Below the pieces are notes generated by a model, which searched no databases, was not told the origin of the DNA, and saw only the letters and a program-made list of their open reading frames with translations. From NCBI RefSeq assembly GCF_003298505.1, contig NZ_QNGB01000027.1:1-48450 (forward strand): a stretch of 48,450 nucleotides of DNA. The letters run 5' to 3'. The position numbers and the translations under genes are program-made. This document shows, piece after piece, positions 34,246-43,021 of the stretch. The DNA is from Roseovarius sp. TE539. GTDB taxonomy: Bacteria > Pseudomonadota > Alphaproteobacteria > Rhodobacterales > Rhodobacteraceae. The number at the start of each line of letters is the position of its first letter. Position 1 is the stretch's first letter.

Positions 34246-34830
34246 ATGAACACGCCCGCCCACCTGATATTTTCCGCCGCGGTTTTCGCGCGCCCCCATG
34301 ACAGGCGCCGCACGCTGGCCGGCCTTGCGGGTGCTCTTGCGCCGGACCTTTCGCTATACGTGATGGCGGGTACAGCTATCTTTGTGCTGGGATTGAATCC
34401 GGGATACGTGTTCGGGACACTATACTTCTCCGACGCGTGGCAACAGGTTTTCCGGGTCGACAACTCGTTTGTCATCTGGGCGGCGGGTTTCGGGGTTGCG
34501 TGGTGGTACGGTGCGCGTGCAGCGATGGTTTTCGCCGCATCAGCGCTTTTGCACCTCGCTTTCGATCTGCCGTTGCATCACGATGACGGGCGGCCACATT
34601 TCTGGCCGGTCACGGACTGGGTGTTCGAAAGCCCGGTGAGTTACTGGGACAGGGCGCATCATGCGGGCGTCGTCGGCCCTGTTGAAATGGGGCTGTCGTT
34701 GTTCTTCTGCCTGATCCTGATCCGGCGGTTCCCGAGTTTGCGGTCGCGGCTGCTGATCGCGGCGCTTGCGGCGGTGCAACTGTCGCCGGCGTTTTTCTGG
34801 GCGTGGATGTTCGCCGGGAATTTCCTCTAG
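34246..34830 (+). CDS. Membrane protein, putative metal-dependent hydrolase-like
   Basis: A 194-residue protein with about four membrane segments ([57 protein letters not shown], and the C-terminal AFFWAWMF). It contains clustered His and Asp residues in [21 protein letters not shown], like the membrane-bound YbcI/YdjM-type metal hydrolase family. Proteins of this type in Rhodobacteraceae are sometimes labelled as CobQ-associated because they lie next to cobQ; that is a positional name only. The gene is divergent from cobQ with 59 bases between the starts, so the two share a promoter region. Function unknown. Confidence 0.6.
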   Translation: MNTPAHLIFSAAVFARPHDRRRTLAGLAGALAPDLSLYVMAGTAIFVLGLNPGYVFGTLYFSDAWQQVFRVDNSFVIWAAGFGVAWWYGARAAMVFAASALLHLAFDLPLHHDDGRPHFWPVTDWVFESPVSYWDRAHHAGVVGPVEMGLSLFFCLILIRRFPSLRSRLLIAALAAVQLSPAFFWAWMFAGNFL

Positions 34831-35293
34831 TGTTCCGCACCGGCCACAAGATGCCCGTATGAACGCATGCGTGACGCCAGGAGACAAGTAATCCCGCGCG
34901 AAAATGTCGGATGGCGGCAGTCAGCCCCGGGATGGACATGGCCCCTTGCGGACCGGCTGGTCAGGACGGTGCTTCGCGCTTGGTAGGTCGAGTGACCAAA
35001 GCTCATGGAGCCGTGATTTTCCTTGCGCGGACTCAAGGCGAAGCCGCCGCGCATCGCCGGGTCGCCCTGTGTTTTCGAATCGTGGCATTATGGGTCCGAC
35101 GGCGATCGCGTGGGCCGCCCTGGCCGTGTGAGCCCGTGCCCGGGCCTGATCTGGGATTCGCACAGCCGGCGCAGAGGCCCCGTCGCGGGGACAGGGGCGT
35201 ATCAATCCGAACCGGTCCGGCGCGCTCCGGCAAAGCAAAAGGCCCTGCCGTTGCGGGCAGGGCCATGGTCCGGGTTGCGGTGATGGCGCAGTA
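34831..35293. other. Intergenic region, no gene seen
   Basis: About 460 bases between the membrane protein and the small DUF6280-like gene, which converge. It contains a strong rho-independent terminator (35232-35264) for the minus-strand gene. Several short frames run through it on both strands, but none has recognisable content or a ribosome site. Confidence 0.5.
35232..35264 (-). terminator. Rho-independent terminator of the DUF6280-like gene
   Basis: On the minus strand GGCCCTGCC, a 6-base loop and GGCAGGGCC form a perfect 9-bp stem followed directly by TTTTGCTTT. It lies 30 bases after the stop codon at 35294. Confidence 0.85.
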
Positions 35294-35623
35294 TCAGGCG
35301 GCTTCGGCCTGCTCGGCGAGGGCCGCGGCATTGCGGCGTTCGCTTTCCTCGCGCGACAGCGCCACGGAGGTGCGCACGCCCTTGGAAACGAATTCCATGA
35401 GGCCGGAAACCACACGTTCGTTCGGATCTATTCCGGCACAACTCAGAACCTCGCGTCCATCGCGCGAACGTGCCCAGCGGGCGATCTGATCCGGGCCGTT
35501 GCCGAATTTCTTGTCATCCGATATGGCGTCGTCCAGCGCGGCCAGTACGACGGCCGCGAAAAGTTTGCGTGCACGGTTGCCCTGCTCGTTCGAGAAGGCG
35601 GCACCGTCAACGAAATCATTCAT
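35294..35623 (-). CDS. Small conserved Rhodobacterales protein (DUF6280-like)
   Basis: A 109-residue soluble protein. GNRARKLFAAVVLAALDDAI and IARWARSRDGREVLSCAGIDPNER are, from memory, strongly conserved among Rhodobacterales and match a family called DUF6280. No signal peptide or membrane segment is seen, and the C-terminal end is Ala/Glu-rich. Function unknown. It has its own AAGGAC ribosome site and terminator, so it is a single-gene unit, divergent from EF-P with about 215 bases between. Confidence 0.7.
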   Translation of the reverse strand: MNDFVDGAAFSNEQGNRARKLFAAVVLAALDDAISDDKKFGNGPDQIARWARSRDGREVLSCAGIDPNERVVSGLMEFVSKGVRTSVALSREESERRNAAALAEQAEAA

Positions 35624-35838
35624 GTTTCGTCCTTAGTCTTATGCGCTTGTGTTTCGGGCGTAGCGGTGGTTATGACGGAGTTTGAGCGATTCGGATAGAG
35701 CATAAATGCATAACTCCTATGCAGTTTACGCATGCCTCGAATGGATCGAGACGATATCTGGTTCACTTGCCCCCCGCATTGTCACGAGATATAGGGGCCT
35801 TCAGAAAATCATCAAGTTTCAGCCGAGGTTTCGCCACC

Positions 35839-36402
35839 ATGCCCAAGATCAACGGCAACGAGATCAAGCCAGGCAATATTCTGGAACACAATGACGGTCT
35901 TTGGACCGCGGTCAAGGTCGATCACGTCAAACCCGGCAAGGGTGGTGCCTTCGCGCAGGTGGAAATGCGAAACCTGCGCAACGGATCCAAGCTCAATGAA
36001 CGGTTTCGCAGCGCCGACAAGGTGGAACGTGTACGTCTGGAACAGAAGGATCAGCAATTCCTTTACGAAGACGATGGCATGCTGCATTTCATGGATGCCG
36101 AAACGTTCGACCAGATCCAGCTTCCGGCCGACATCCTGGGAGAGCGCCGTGCCTTTCTGCAGGATGGCATGACGATCACGGTGGAATTCCATGAAAGCGA
36201 GGCGCTCAACGCGACGCTGCCGCAGAAGGTGACCTGCCGGGTCGCGGAAACCGAACCGGTGGTCAAGGGTCAGACGGCGGCAAACAGCTTCAAGCCCGCG
36301 GTCCTGGATAACGGGGTAAAGGTCATGGTGCCGCCCTTCGTGGGCCAGGACGAGGAAATCGTCGTCAACACCGAGACCATGGAGTATTCCGAACGCGCCT
36401 GA
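35839..36402 (+). CDS. efp: Elongation factor P
   Basis: A 187-residue EF-P of normal length with its three beta-barrel domains. [29 protein letters not shown] carries the tip residue Lys34 in the PGKGGAF loop, the residue that many bacteria modify. The final motif ([13 protein letters not shown]) is the standard EF-P C-terminus. It relieves ribosome stalling at proline runs. The start at 35839 ([10 protein letters not shown]) is the conserved one; longer frames upstream are not part of it. Confidence 0.97.
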   Translation: MPKINGNEIKPGNILEHNDGLWTAVKVDHVKPGKGGAFAQVEMRNLRNGSKLNERFRSADKVERVRLEQKDQQFLYEDDGMLHFMDAETFDQIQLPADILGERRAFLQDGMTITVEFHESEALNATLPQKVTCRVAETEPVVKGQTAANSFKPAVLDNGVKVMVPPFVGQDEEIVVNTETMEYSERA

Positions 36403-36403
36403 T

Positions 36404-36418
36404 CCGGGTCGAACCCGG
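36404..36418. terminator. Short hairpin between efp and ygfZ
   Basis: CCGGGT, loop CGA and ACCCGG form a 6-bp stem two bases after the efp stop. It lies between convergent genes but has no T-run, so it is a weak candidate. Confidence 0.3.
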
Positions 36419-36448
36419 GTCGTATGTGTCGCGGCGGGAACCGCGATG

Positions 36449-37189
36449 TCATTCCGGCCGGATGTAATGCACGGTCGCATCGCCGGCATGCATGTTCGGT
36501 CCTGCCCTGTCGAAGCGCAGATAGGCTATGGCCCGGTCACCCGACCGCGTGCAGAGGGTGCCGGCCTGTTTTTCGTCGCTTGACGTGATCGGTGTTCCCG
36601 GCGCGGCGTCCCCGTCGATCGAAACCGTGCCCAGACCCTTTCGCAGTTTCGTCTTGTGGCGCATTCGGGCCGTGACCTCCTGGCCGACATAGCACCCCTT
36701 GCGGAAATCCACGCCCCCGAGACGGTCCAGTCCCGCTTCGAGCACGAAACTATCCGGCGTCAGTTCAATGCCTGTTTCGGGGATGCAATGCGCCACGCGG
36801 ATGGCCTCCCAGTCGGTGCCGTCATCTCCTGATCGGGTCCCGTAGAGGCGCCAGCCCATTGCCGGGTGTCGGGGATCTGCCAACGCGCCATCGGGCGCCG
36901 GTCCGGTGCCGCGGAAGACCTGCACATCGCTTTCGGAAATCCGCACATCCGAGCGGAGCTTGTACATGTTCAACCGCTGGACCAATGTCGGCGCGATCTC
37001 CGCGTCCACATCCACCAACACCGACCCGCCATGCCGAAGCAGAAAGAAATCGGCGATATACTTGCCCTGTGGCGTTAGGAGTGCGGCATAGAGAAGGCCC
37101 TTGTCCAGCCCGGCGATATCCGTGGTGATGAGGCCTTGCAGAAAGTGTTCGGCATCGCTGCCGATGATGGCATGGATCGCGCGGGGCAT
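36449..37189 (-). CDS. ygfZ: Folate-binding YgfZ/GcvT-like protein
   Basis: A 246-residue protein of the YgfZ/CAF17 family. The signature KGCYVGQEVTARMRHKTKLRKGL carries the family Cys166. YgfZ uses tetrahydrofolate and helps to maintain certain Fe-S cluster enzymes, such as MiaB. Length is a little below E. coli YgfZ but normal for alphaproteobacteria. It has a GGAGG site at its start, and it is divergent from the glycosyltransferase gene. Confidence 0.9.
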   Translation of the reverse strand: MPRAIHAIIGSDAEHFLQGLITTDIAGLDKGLLYAALLTPQGKYIADFFLLRHGGSVLVDVDAEIAPTLVQRLNMYKLRSDVRISESDVQVFRGTGPAPDGALADPRHPAMGWRLYGTRSGDDGTDWEAIRVAHCIPETGIELTPDSFVLEAGLDRLGGVDFRKGCYVGQEVTARMRHKTKLRKGLGTVSIDGDAAPGTPITSSDEKQAGTLCTRSGDRAIAYLRFDRAGPNMHAGDATVHYIRPE

Positions 37190-37274
37190 GGTGCCTCCTC
37201 TGACTGGTATTGGCTCTGGCTGTCATGTAGGTGATGACACGGGATTTTGACAGGCCGCAACAGGAGACGGAACG

Positions 37275-37967
37275 ATGCGCGCGGAACTCTCTGTGGTGAT
37301 CCCCACCTTGAACGCTGCAGAGGCGCTGCCCGGATGCCTGGCGGCGCTCACCGAGGGATTGCAGGCCGGGCTGATCCGCGAATTGGTGATATCCGACGGC
37401 GGATCGGCAGACGCGACCCGGGAGATCGCCGATGCCGCCGGTGCGGTGCTGCTTGCCGGGCCGCCGTCGCGGGGCGGGCAGCTTCGCCGCGGTGCCGCGA
37501 CGGCGGAGGGTGAGTGGTTGTTGTTCCTGCACGCCGATACACGGCTTGCGGACGGGTGGGCGGCGGTTGTGCGGGCGCAGATGAAGTCCGGGCGCCCGGG
37601 ATATTTCAAGCTGGGGTTCGATGCCGCCGGGCTTGCGCCGGCCCTGGTGTCTGGATGGGCGAACCTGCGCTCGCGGCTTTTCCATCTGCCCTATGGTGAC
37701 CAGGGGCTGCTGGTTTCGCGCACGGACTATGACGCTGCCGGCGGGTATCCCGACATTCCGATCATGGAGGATGTGGCGCTGGCGCGCCGACTGGGCGGAC
37801 GGTTGCAGGCGATGCCCCTGCGCGTTTCGACCAGCGCCGCGCGATACCGGCGGGATGGATGGCTCAGGCGGGGGAGCGGCAACCTGATCCTCTTGCTGCG
37901 CTATCTGTCCGGCACCTCCCCAGAGAGGTTGCTTGCCCACTACCGCGGACCCGCCGGGCAGGCTTGA
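37275..37967 (+). CDS. Family 2 glycosyltransferase (TIGR04283-type)
   Basis: A 230-residue soluble GT-A glycosyltransferase. LSVVIPTLNAAEALPGCL, ISDGGSADAT (Asp41) and LLFLHADTRLADGW (DxD-like) give the nucleotide-sugar site; YGDQGLLVSR and IMEDVALARRL follow, as in the TIGR04283 group. That group has been linked by annotation to arsenosugar or small-molecule glycosylation, without broad proof. The 13-base gap to the next gene suggests cotranscription. Confidence 0.75.
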   Translation: MRAELSVVIPTLNAAEALPGCLAALTEGLQAGLIRELVISDGGSADATREIADAAGAVLLAGPPSRGGQLRRGAATAEGEWLLFLHADTRLADGWAAVVRAQMKSGRPGYFKLGFDAAGLAPALVSGWANLRSRLFHLPYGDQGLLVSRTDYDAAGGYPDIPIMEDVALARRLGGRLQAMPLRVSTSAARYRRDGWLRRGSGNLILLLRYLSGTSPERLLAHYRGPAGQA

Positions 37968-37980
37968 GAGGAGAGCAGGA

Positions 37981-40170
37981 ATGGACCGTGCCGATATCGT
38001 TCACGAGAATTTTCTGGCCCGCGTCGCGTCCGGTGACCTGCCGGATGGACGTGCGCCGGACCCGGCGCTGCCGAATGCGGAGGCGGCGGAGCTTTTCCGC
38101 GCCCAGTGCCTGAGCCGCGCGCTGGACCGACAGAGCCGTGTGATGCAAAGGGCCGGGCAGGGGTATTACACCATTGGCTCCAGCGGGCACGAAGGCATGG
38201 CGGCCGTGGCTCAGGCACTGCGGCCCACTGACATGGCATTCCTGCATTACCGCGACGCCGCGTTCCAGATTGCCCGCGCCGGACAGGTTCCGGGACAGAC
38301 GGTGGTGCGCGACATGCTGCTGAGTTTCGCGTGCTCCGCCGAGGATCCCGTCTCGGGCGGGCGCCACAAGGTCCTGGGATCGAAAGCGCTCATGATTCCG
38401 CCGCAAACCTCGACAATCGCCAGCCACCTTCCCAAGGCTGTCGGCGCGGCCTATTCTCTGGGGCTGGCCCGTCGCCGCCCGCCCGAGCACCGCACCCTTC
38501 CCGATGACGCGCTGATCATGTGTTCCTTCGGGGATGCATCGGCCAATCATTCCACGGCGCAGGGCGCGTTCAACGCCGCGGCCTGGGCTGCATATCAGGC
38601 CGTGCCAATGCCGCTTCTGTTCGTTTGCGAAGACAACGGCATCGGCATTTCGGTCAGGACCCCCGAGGGCTGGATCGAAGCGGGATTCTCGGCGCGGCCG
38701 GACCTGGAATACTTCGCCTGCGACGGACGAGACCTTTATGACACCTATCGTGCGGCGTCCGCGGCGGCTGCGCATGTTCGTCACCGTCGCAAACCCGCAT
38801 TCCTTCACATGCGAACGGTGCGCCTGTATGGCCACGCGGGAGCGGATGTGCCGACATCCTATCTGCCGAAAACCGAGGTCGAGGCGCAGGAGGCCGATGA
38901 CCCGTTGTTGCATTCGGTGCGGCTTCTTGATGCTGCGGGTGCGCTATCGCGCAAGGCAGCATTGCGGACCTATGGTGAAACCGGTGATGAGGTGGAGACC
39001 ATTGCCGCCGAAGTGGTCAGCCGCCCGCGGCTTGAAACCGCGCAACAGGTCATGGCCAGTCTGATCCCGCCGCTGCGCGCGTGCCGTCCGGTCAACGGAC
39101 CCGACCCTGCTGACCGCGCCGCGGCTTTCGGTGCCGATCTCAAGGCGCAGGACACGCCACAGATCATGTCACGCCTGATCAACTGGGCTTTGACCGATCT
39201 GATGCTGGAGCATGACGAGATCGTGCTGATGGGCGAGGACATAGGCGCCAAGGGCGGCGTCTACGGCGTGACCCAACGGCTGATGTCGCGTTTTGGCCGG
39301 GACCGTGTGATCGACACGTTGCTGGATGAGCAATCCATCCTGGGGCTGGGCATTGGGATGGCGCATAACGGGTTCGTACCGATCCCCGAGATTCAGTTTC
39401 TCGCATACCTGCACAACGCAGAGGATCAATTGCGCGGCGAGGCGGCGACCCTGCCATTCTTCTCGCAGGGGCAGTTCACCAACCCGATGGTCGTGCGCAT
39501 CGCCGGGCTGGGCTACCAGAAAGGCTTTGGCGGGCATTTCCACAATGACAACTCGCTGGCCGTCCTGCGTGACATTCCGGGGTTGATACTTGCCTGCCCC
39601 TCGAACGGGGCGGATGCGGTGATGATACTTCGCGAATGCGTGCGGCTGGCCCGCGAGGAGCAGCGCGTGGTTGTGTTCCTCGAACCGATCGCGCTCTATC
39701 CGGCGCGGGATCTTCATGAGGATAAGGATGGCGGATGGCTGTGCCGGTATCCGGCACCGGGTGAACGGATCGCGTCCGGGGAGGTCGGTGTTCACGGCGA
39801 CGGCACTGATCTGGCCATCGTCACCTTCGGCAACGGGCATTACCTGTCGCGGCAGGCGAAAGCACGGCTGAGGGCAGAGGGAGTTGCGGCAAGGGTCGTC
39901 GATCTTCGCTGGTTGTCGCCGTTGCCGGAAGCGGCGCTGCACGAGGCTGTGCGAGTGTGTGGCGCGATCCTGATCGTGGACGAGACCCGCCGCTCCGGTG
40001 GTGTGGCCGAGGCATTGATGGCGCATTTCGCGGAGACCACGGACGTCCCCTTTGTACGTCTGACCGCCGAGGACAGTTTCATTGCCACCGGTCCGGCCTA
40101 CGCCGCGACCTTGCCCTCGGTGGAAGGGATACTGGACGCGTCGCGGGATCTTGTTGCGCGGAGCGCGTGA
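37981..40170 (+). CDS. 2-oxoacid dehydrogenase E1, alpha and beta parts fused
   Basis: A 729-residue thiamine diphosphate enzyme. Residues 1 to about 360 are the alpha part (YYTIGSSGHEG, the TPP motif CSFGDASANH with Asp185, ending at CEDNG with Asn219). From about 385 the beta part follows (NWALTDLMLEHDEIVLMGEDIG, PEIQFLAYLHNAEDQLRGEA, and VVDLRWLSPLPEAALHEAV). The order and spacing suit branched-chain or acetoin-type E1 (E1 with separate alpha and beta genes in most bacteria) joined in one chain. It would decarboxylate a 2-oxoacid and pass the acyl group to a lipoyl E2, but no E2 or E3 gene is near. The substrate is not determined. Confidence 0.8.
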   Translation: MDRADIVHENFLARVASGDLPDGRAPDPALPNAEAAELFRAQCLSRALDRQSRVMQRAGQGYYTIGSSGHEGMAAVAQALRPTDMAFLHYRDAAFQIARAGQVPGQTVVRDMLLSFACSAEDPVSGGRHKVLGSKALMIPPQTSTIASHLPKAVGAAYSLGLARRRPPEHRTLPDDALIMCSFGDASANHSTAQGAFNAAAWAAYQAVPMPLLFVCEDNGIGISVRTPEGWIEAGFSARPDLEYFACDGRDLYDTYRAASAAAAHVRHRRKPAFLHMRTVRLYGHAGADVPTSYLPKTEVEAQEADDPLLHSVRLLDAAGALSRKAALRTYGETGDEVETIAAEVVSRPRLETAQQVMASLIPPLRACRPVNGPDPADRAAAFGADLKAQDTPQIMSRLINWALTDLMLEHDEIVLMGEDIGAKGGVYGVTQRLMSRFGRDRVIDTLLDEQSILGLGIGMAHNGFVPIPEIQFLAYLHNAEDQLRGEAATLPFFSQGQFTNPMVVRIAGLGYQKGFGGHFHNDNSLAVLRDIPGLILACPSNGADAVMILRECVRLAREEQRVVVFLEPIALYPARDLHEDKDGGWLCRYPAPGERIASGEVGVHGDGTDLAIVTFGNGHYLSRQAKARLRAEGVAARVVDLRWLSPLPEAALHEAVRVCGAILIVDETRRSGGVAEALMAHFAETTDVPFVRLTAEDSFIATGPAYAATLPSVEGILDASRDLVARSA

Positions 40171-40176
40171 GCGGGC

Positions 40177-40190
40177 GGCGCCGCGGCGCC
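40177..40190. repeat. Perfect GC palindrome between convergent genes
   Basis: GGCGCCGCGGCGCC is a perfect 14-bp palindrome in the 37-base gap between the E1 gene and the helicase gene. It may form part of a bidirectional transcript end but has no T-run. Confidence 0.35.
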
Positions 40191-40207
40191 ACCCGGAAGT
40201 CCTGTGA

Positions 40208-41431
40208 TCAGGCCGCGGCCCGGTTGCGGTTGCGGCGGCGGGGTCGGGATTTCGCCCCGCCTCCACCGCCCCGGCGGCGCTGTGCCGGCGTGTCGAGGCT
40301 TTCCCATGGTTGGCCGGACGCGACGGGGATGGACATGCCCGCCGCCTTTTGTATGGCCCTGAGTTCACCGATTTCCTCGGGCGCGCAGAACGCAACCGCG
40401 GCCCCTTCGGCGCCGGCGCGGGCGGTGCGTCCGATCCGGTGGACATAGTTTTCGGCCACGTTCGGCAGATCGAAATTGTAGACATGGCGCACATCGGGGA
40501 TGTCGATCCCGCGCGCGGCCACGTCGGTGGCCACCAGCACATGCACTTCGCCGGCGCGGAAGGCGCGAATGGCGCGGTCCCTCTGGCCCTGGCTCTTGTT
40601 GCCATGGATGGCCGCGACCTTGAAACCCGCCTTGTCCAGGGTCTTGGACAATCGCTCGGACCCGTGCTTGGTGCGCCCGAAGACGATCGCGCGCTCGGAC
40701 CCGTGATTGCCCAACAGTTCGATCAGCCGCGCCGTCTTGTCGGCCTTCTGAACGAAATGCACCGACTGGGAGATCTTTTCGACCGCGGTGCCGGGGGGCG
40801 AGACTTCGATCCGGACCGGGTTGGTCAGGAAACTTTGCGCAAGCTCGTTCATCTGCTTGGGCATCGTTGCCGAAAACAGCATCGTCTGCCGCTCCGCCGG
40901 CAGGCGCGCGGAGATCTTGCGCAGCGCGTGGATGAAGCCCAGGTCAAGCATCTGGTCGGCCTCGTCCAGAACCAGAAAGCGGGTTTCCGACAGCCGGACC
41001 GCGCCACGGTCCATCAGGTCCAGAAGGCGGCCGGGTGTCGCGACCAGAAGGTCGATGCCCCGCGACAGCGTCTGGGACTGTGCCTTGATCGAGGCGCCGC
41101 CGACAACCAGCCCGATCCTGATCGGCGAACCGGCCACCAGCGGGCGTATGGAGTCGCATATCTGGCGGGCCAATTCACGCGTCGGTGCCAGCACCAGCGC
41201 CTTGGCGGTGCCGGGCCGGGGCTTGCCGCGCTGCCCGGCAAGGGACATGGCCAGGGGAAGGCCGAATGCGGCTGTCTTTCCGGTGCCGGTCTGAGCAAGG
41301 CCCATCACGTCTCGACCCTCGAGTGCAGGCGGGATCGCCCGGGATTGGATTCGAGTGGGTTCGGTCATGCCGTTTTCGGCCAGCTTGGCCACCAGGGCCG
41401 ACGTTAGCCCCATATGTTCAAAAGCGTTCAA
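40208..41431 (-). CDS. DEAD-box RNA helicase (RhlE-like)
   Basis: A protein of about 407 residues with the DEAD-box motifs: Q motif TRIQSRAIPP, AQTGTGKTAA (I), PTRELARQI (Ia), VATPGRLLDL (Ib), VLDEADQML (II), SATMP (III), VATDVAARGIDIPDV (V) and HRIGRTARAGAEG (VI). A short Arg-rich tail (GGGGAKSRPRRRNRNRA) fits the RhlE/CshA type with RNA-binding extensions. It unwinds RNA in ribosome assembly or mRNA turnover. The start is taken as a TTG at 41431, with AAGGAC upstream and the family-like NAFEHMGL after it; an ATG at 41413 and a TTG at 41458 are alternatives. Confidence 0.85.
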   Translation of the reverse strand: MNAFEHMGLTSALVAKLAENGMTEPTRIQSRAIPPALEGRDVMGLAQTGTGKTAAFGLPLAMSLAGQRGKPRPGTAKALVLAPTRELARQICDSIRPLVAGSPIRIGLVVGGASIKAQSQTLSRGIDLLVATPGRLLDLMDRGAVRLSETRFLVLDEADQMLDLGFIHALRKISARLPAERQTMLFSATMPKQMNELAQSFLTNPVRIEVSPPGTAVEKISQSVHFVQKADKTARLIELLGNHGSERAIVFGRTKHGSERLSKTLDKAGFKVAAIHGNKSQGQRDRAIRAFRAGEVHVLVATDVAARGIDIPDVRHVYNFDLPNVAENYVHRIGRTARAGAEGAAVAFCAPEEIGELRAIQKAAGMSIPVASGQPWESLDTPAQRRRGGGGGAKSRPRRRNRNRAAA

Positions 41432-41862
41432 AATCGTCCTTTCGGGCGCACTCTTCAAAGCACGCCGGGTTTTCTTGTCCGCGCGTTCGACGGACGGGTG
41501 AGCATGGTCAACCCGCTCACCGGATCAGCAAGATACGGGCCGGTCGGCCAATGGGCCCATGCGTGATTTTGGGAGTTGTTCATCCCGTGATCTTTTATCG
41601 GACGCTCCGAACGGGGCCGGTCACTGCTCACGCGGCAGGAAGCACGGGATGAGTGGCAGGTACACGGCAAATGCGCGCAGGTCAAGGGGTGCCTGGCGTC
41701 GGGGTCGTCCTTTCGGGTGCAACCCGCCCGTTCTGCGAACTTGCCACGGCAATCCCCCCCAAACGGGACGATGACCGCAACGCCGGTATTTGTTATTCGC
41801 AAGTCCGTTTTGTTTCATGTAGGCACTGTTTCGTATTCCGCCTGAAAGCCAGAAGGTCCGTC
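41432..41862. other. Divergent intergenic region upstream of the RND operon
   Basis: About 430 bases between the helicase (minus) and the efflux operon (plus). The part at 41785-41820 is AT-rich and probably contains the efflux promoter. There is no adjacent TetR- or MarR-type repressor gene, unlike many mexAB-type loci. No gene was found in the gap. Confidence 0.45.
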
Positions 41863-43002
41863 ATGCCGTTTCGACCGCACGGAATTGTCCTCTTCATTGC
41901 CTGCCTCCTGCTTGCGGCGGGGCATGCAGATGCACAACAGCCACAGGAAGCTGCCGCCGTGACCGTCGTCAGGCTGGAGCCGGAATCGGTAACCCTGACA
42001 TCCACGCTTCCGGGGCGGGTGGCACCATCGGCCGAAGCCGAGGTGCGGCCCCAGGTGAATGGTATCGTCACCGAACGCCTGTTCACCGAAGGGGCTCATG
42101 TCGAGTCCGGGGATGCGCTTTATCGCATCGACTCGGAAACATACCAGGCGAGTGTCAGGCAATCCCGCGCGCGCGTCGCCCAGGCCGACGCCGAGCTGAG
42201 CGCTGCGGAACGTGATGCTGAACGAATTGAGGAACTGCAATCCCGCAGTGTCGCCAGCCAACAGACCCTGGATGACGCGCTCGCCGCCCGGGATGCCGCC
42301 TCTGCCGCGCTTCAACTTGCCAAGGCACAGCTCAATTCGGCACAGATCGACCTTGCGCGCACCACGATCAGGGCACGGCTTTCGGGCCGGATTGGCCTTG
42401 CCCAGATCAGCCAGGGCGCGTTGGTTACAGCAAGCCAGGCGGCGCCCTTGGCGGTGATCCGCAAGATTGATCCGGTTTATGTCGACGTGACACAGTCGGC
42501 GGCCGATCTGCTGCGCTGGCGCCGCGGCGAGACCGAAGCCGCCCTCGCTGATGCTGACGGGACCGTGCGGCTCAAACTGGCCGACGGATCAACATACGGT
42601 CATACCGGTCGCCTGCAGGCCGCCGAGCCGAAGGTGGACCCGCAGACAGGCGTCGTGACGCTGCGCATGCAGTTCGCGAATCCGGACTCTCTTCTTCTTC
42701 CCGGGATGTACGTGCAGGTCGAAATGCCCGTCGAGGTGGCCAGGGACATATTCCTCGTGCCGCAGGAAGGCGTGGTGCGGGATCGGCGCGGCCGACCGAC
42801 CGCCTGGGTTGTGAATTCACAGGAGAAAGTCGAGGAGCGCACGCTTTCGGTCCTGCAGGATCGCGGCAGCGACTGGGTTGTCGAGAGTGGCCTGGAACCA
42901 GGGGATCGCGTGATCGTCGCGGGTTTCCAGAAAACCTCTCCGGGCGCCACTGTGGAGGCTGAGCTGCGCGGCATGTCCGATACCGACGAGACGGCTGACT
43001 GA
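41863..43002 (+). CDS. RND efflux periplasmic adaptor (MexA/AcrA-like)
   Basis: A 379-residue membrane fusion protein. A signal peptide (about residues 1-24, ending GHADA) is followed by the barrel-sandwich half ([21 protein letters not shown]), an alpha-hairpin with coiled coils (about 85-165, Ala/Gln/Glu-rich), [20 protein letters not shown], and a beta-barrel ([20 protein letters not shown]). There is no strong lipobox near the cleavage site, so it may be non-lipidated. It bridges the RND pump with an outer-membrane channel. The start has AGAAGG seven bases upstream. It overlaps no gene; the pump follows 19 bases later. Confidence 0.85.
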   Translation: MPFRPHGIVLFIACLLLAAGHADAQQPQEAAAVTVVRLEPESVTLTSTLPGRVAPSAEAEVRPQVNGIVTERLFTEGAHVESGDALYRIDSETYQASVRQSRARVAQADAELSAAERDAERIEELQSRSVASQQTLDDALAARDAASAALQLAKAQLNSAQIDLARTTIRARLSGRIGLAQISQGALVTASQAAPLAVIRKIDPVYVDVTQSAADLLRWRRGETEAALADADGTVRLKLADGSTYGHTGRLQAAEPKVDPQTGVVTLRMQFANPDSLLLPGMYVQVEMPVEVARDIFLVPQEGVVRDRRGRPTAWVVNSQEKVEERTLSVLQDRGSDWVVESGLEPGDRVIVAGFQKTSPGATVEAELRGMSDTDETAD

Positions 43003-43021
43003 GGGGCGGGAGAAGCACGGA

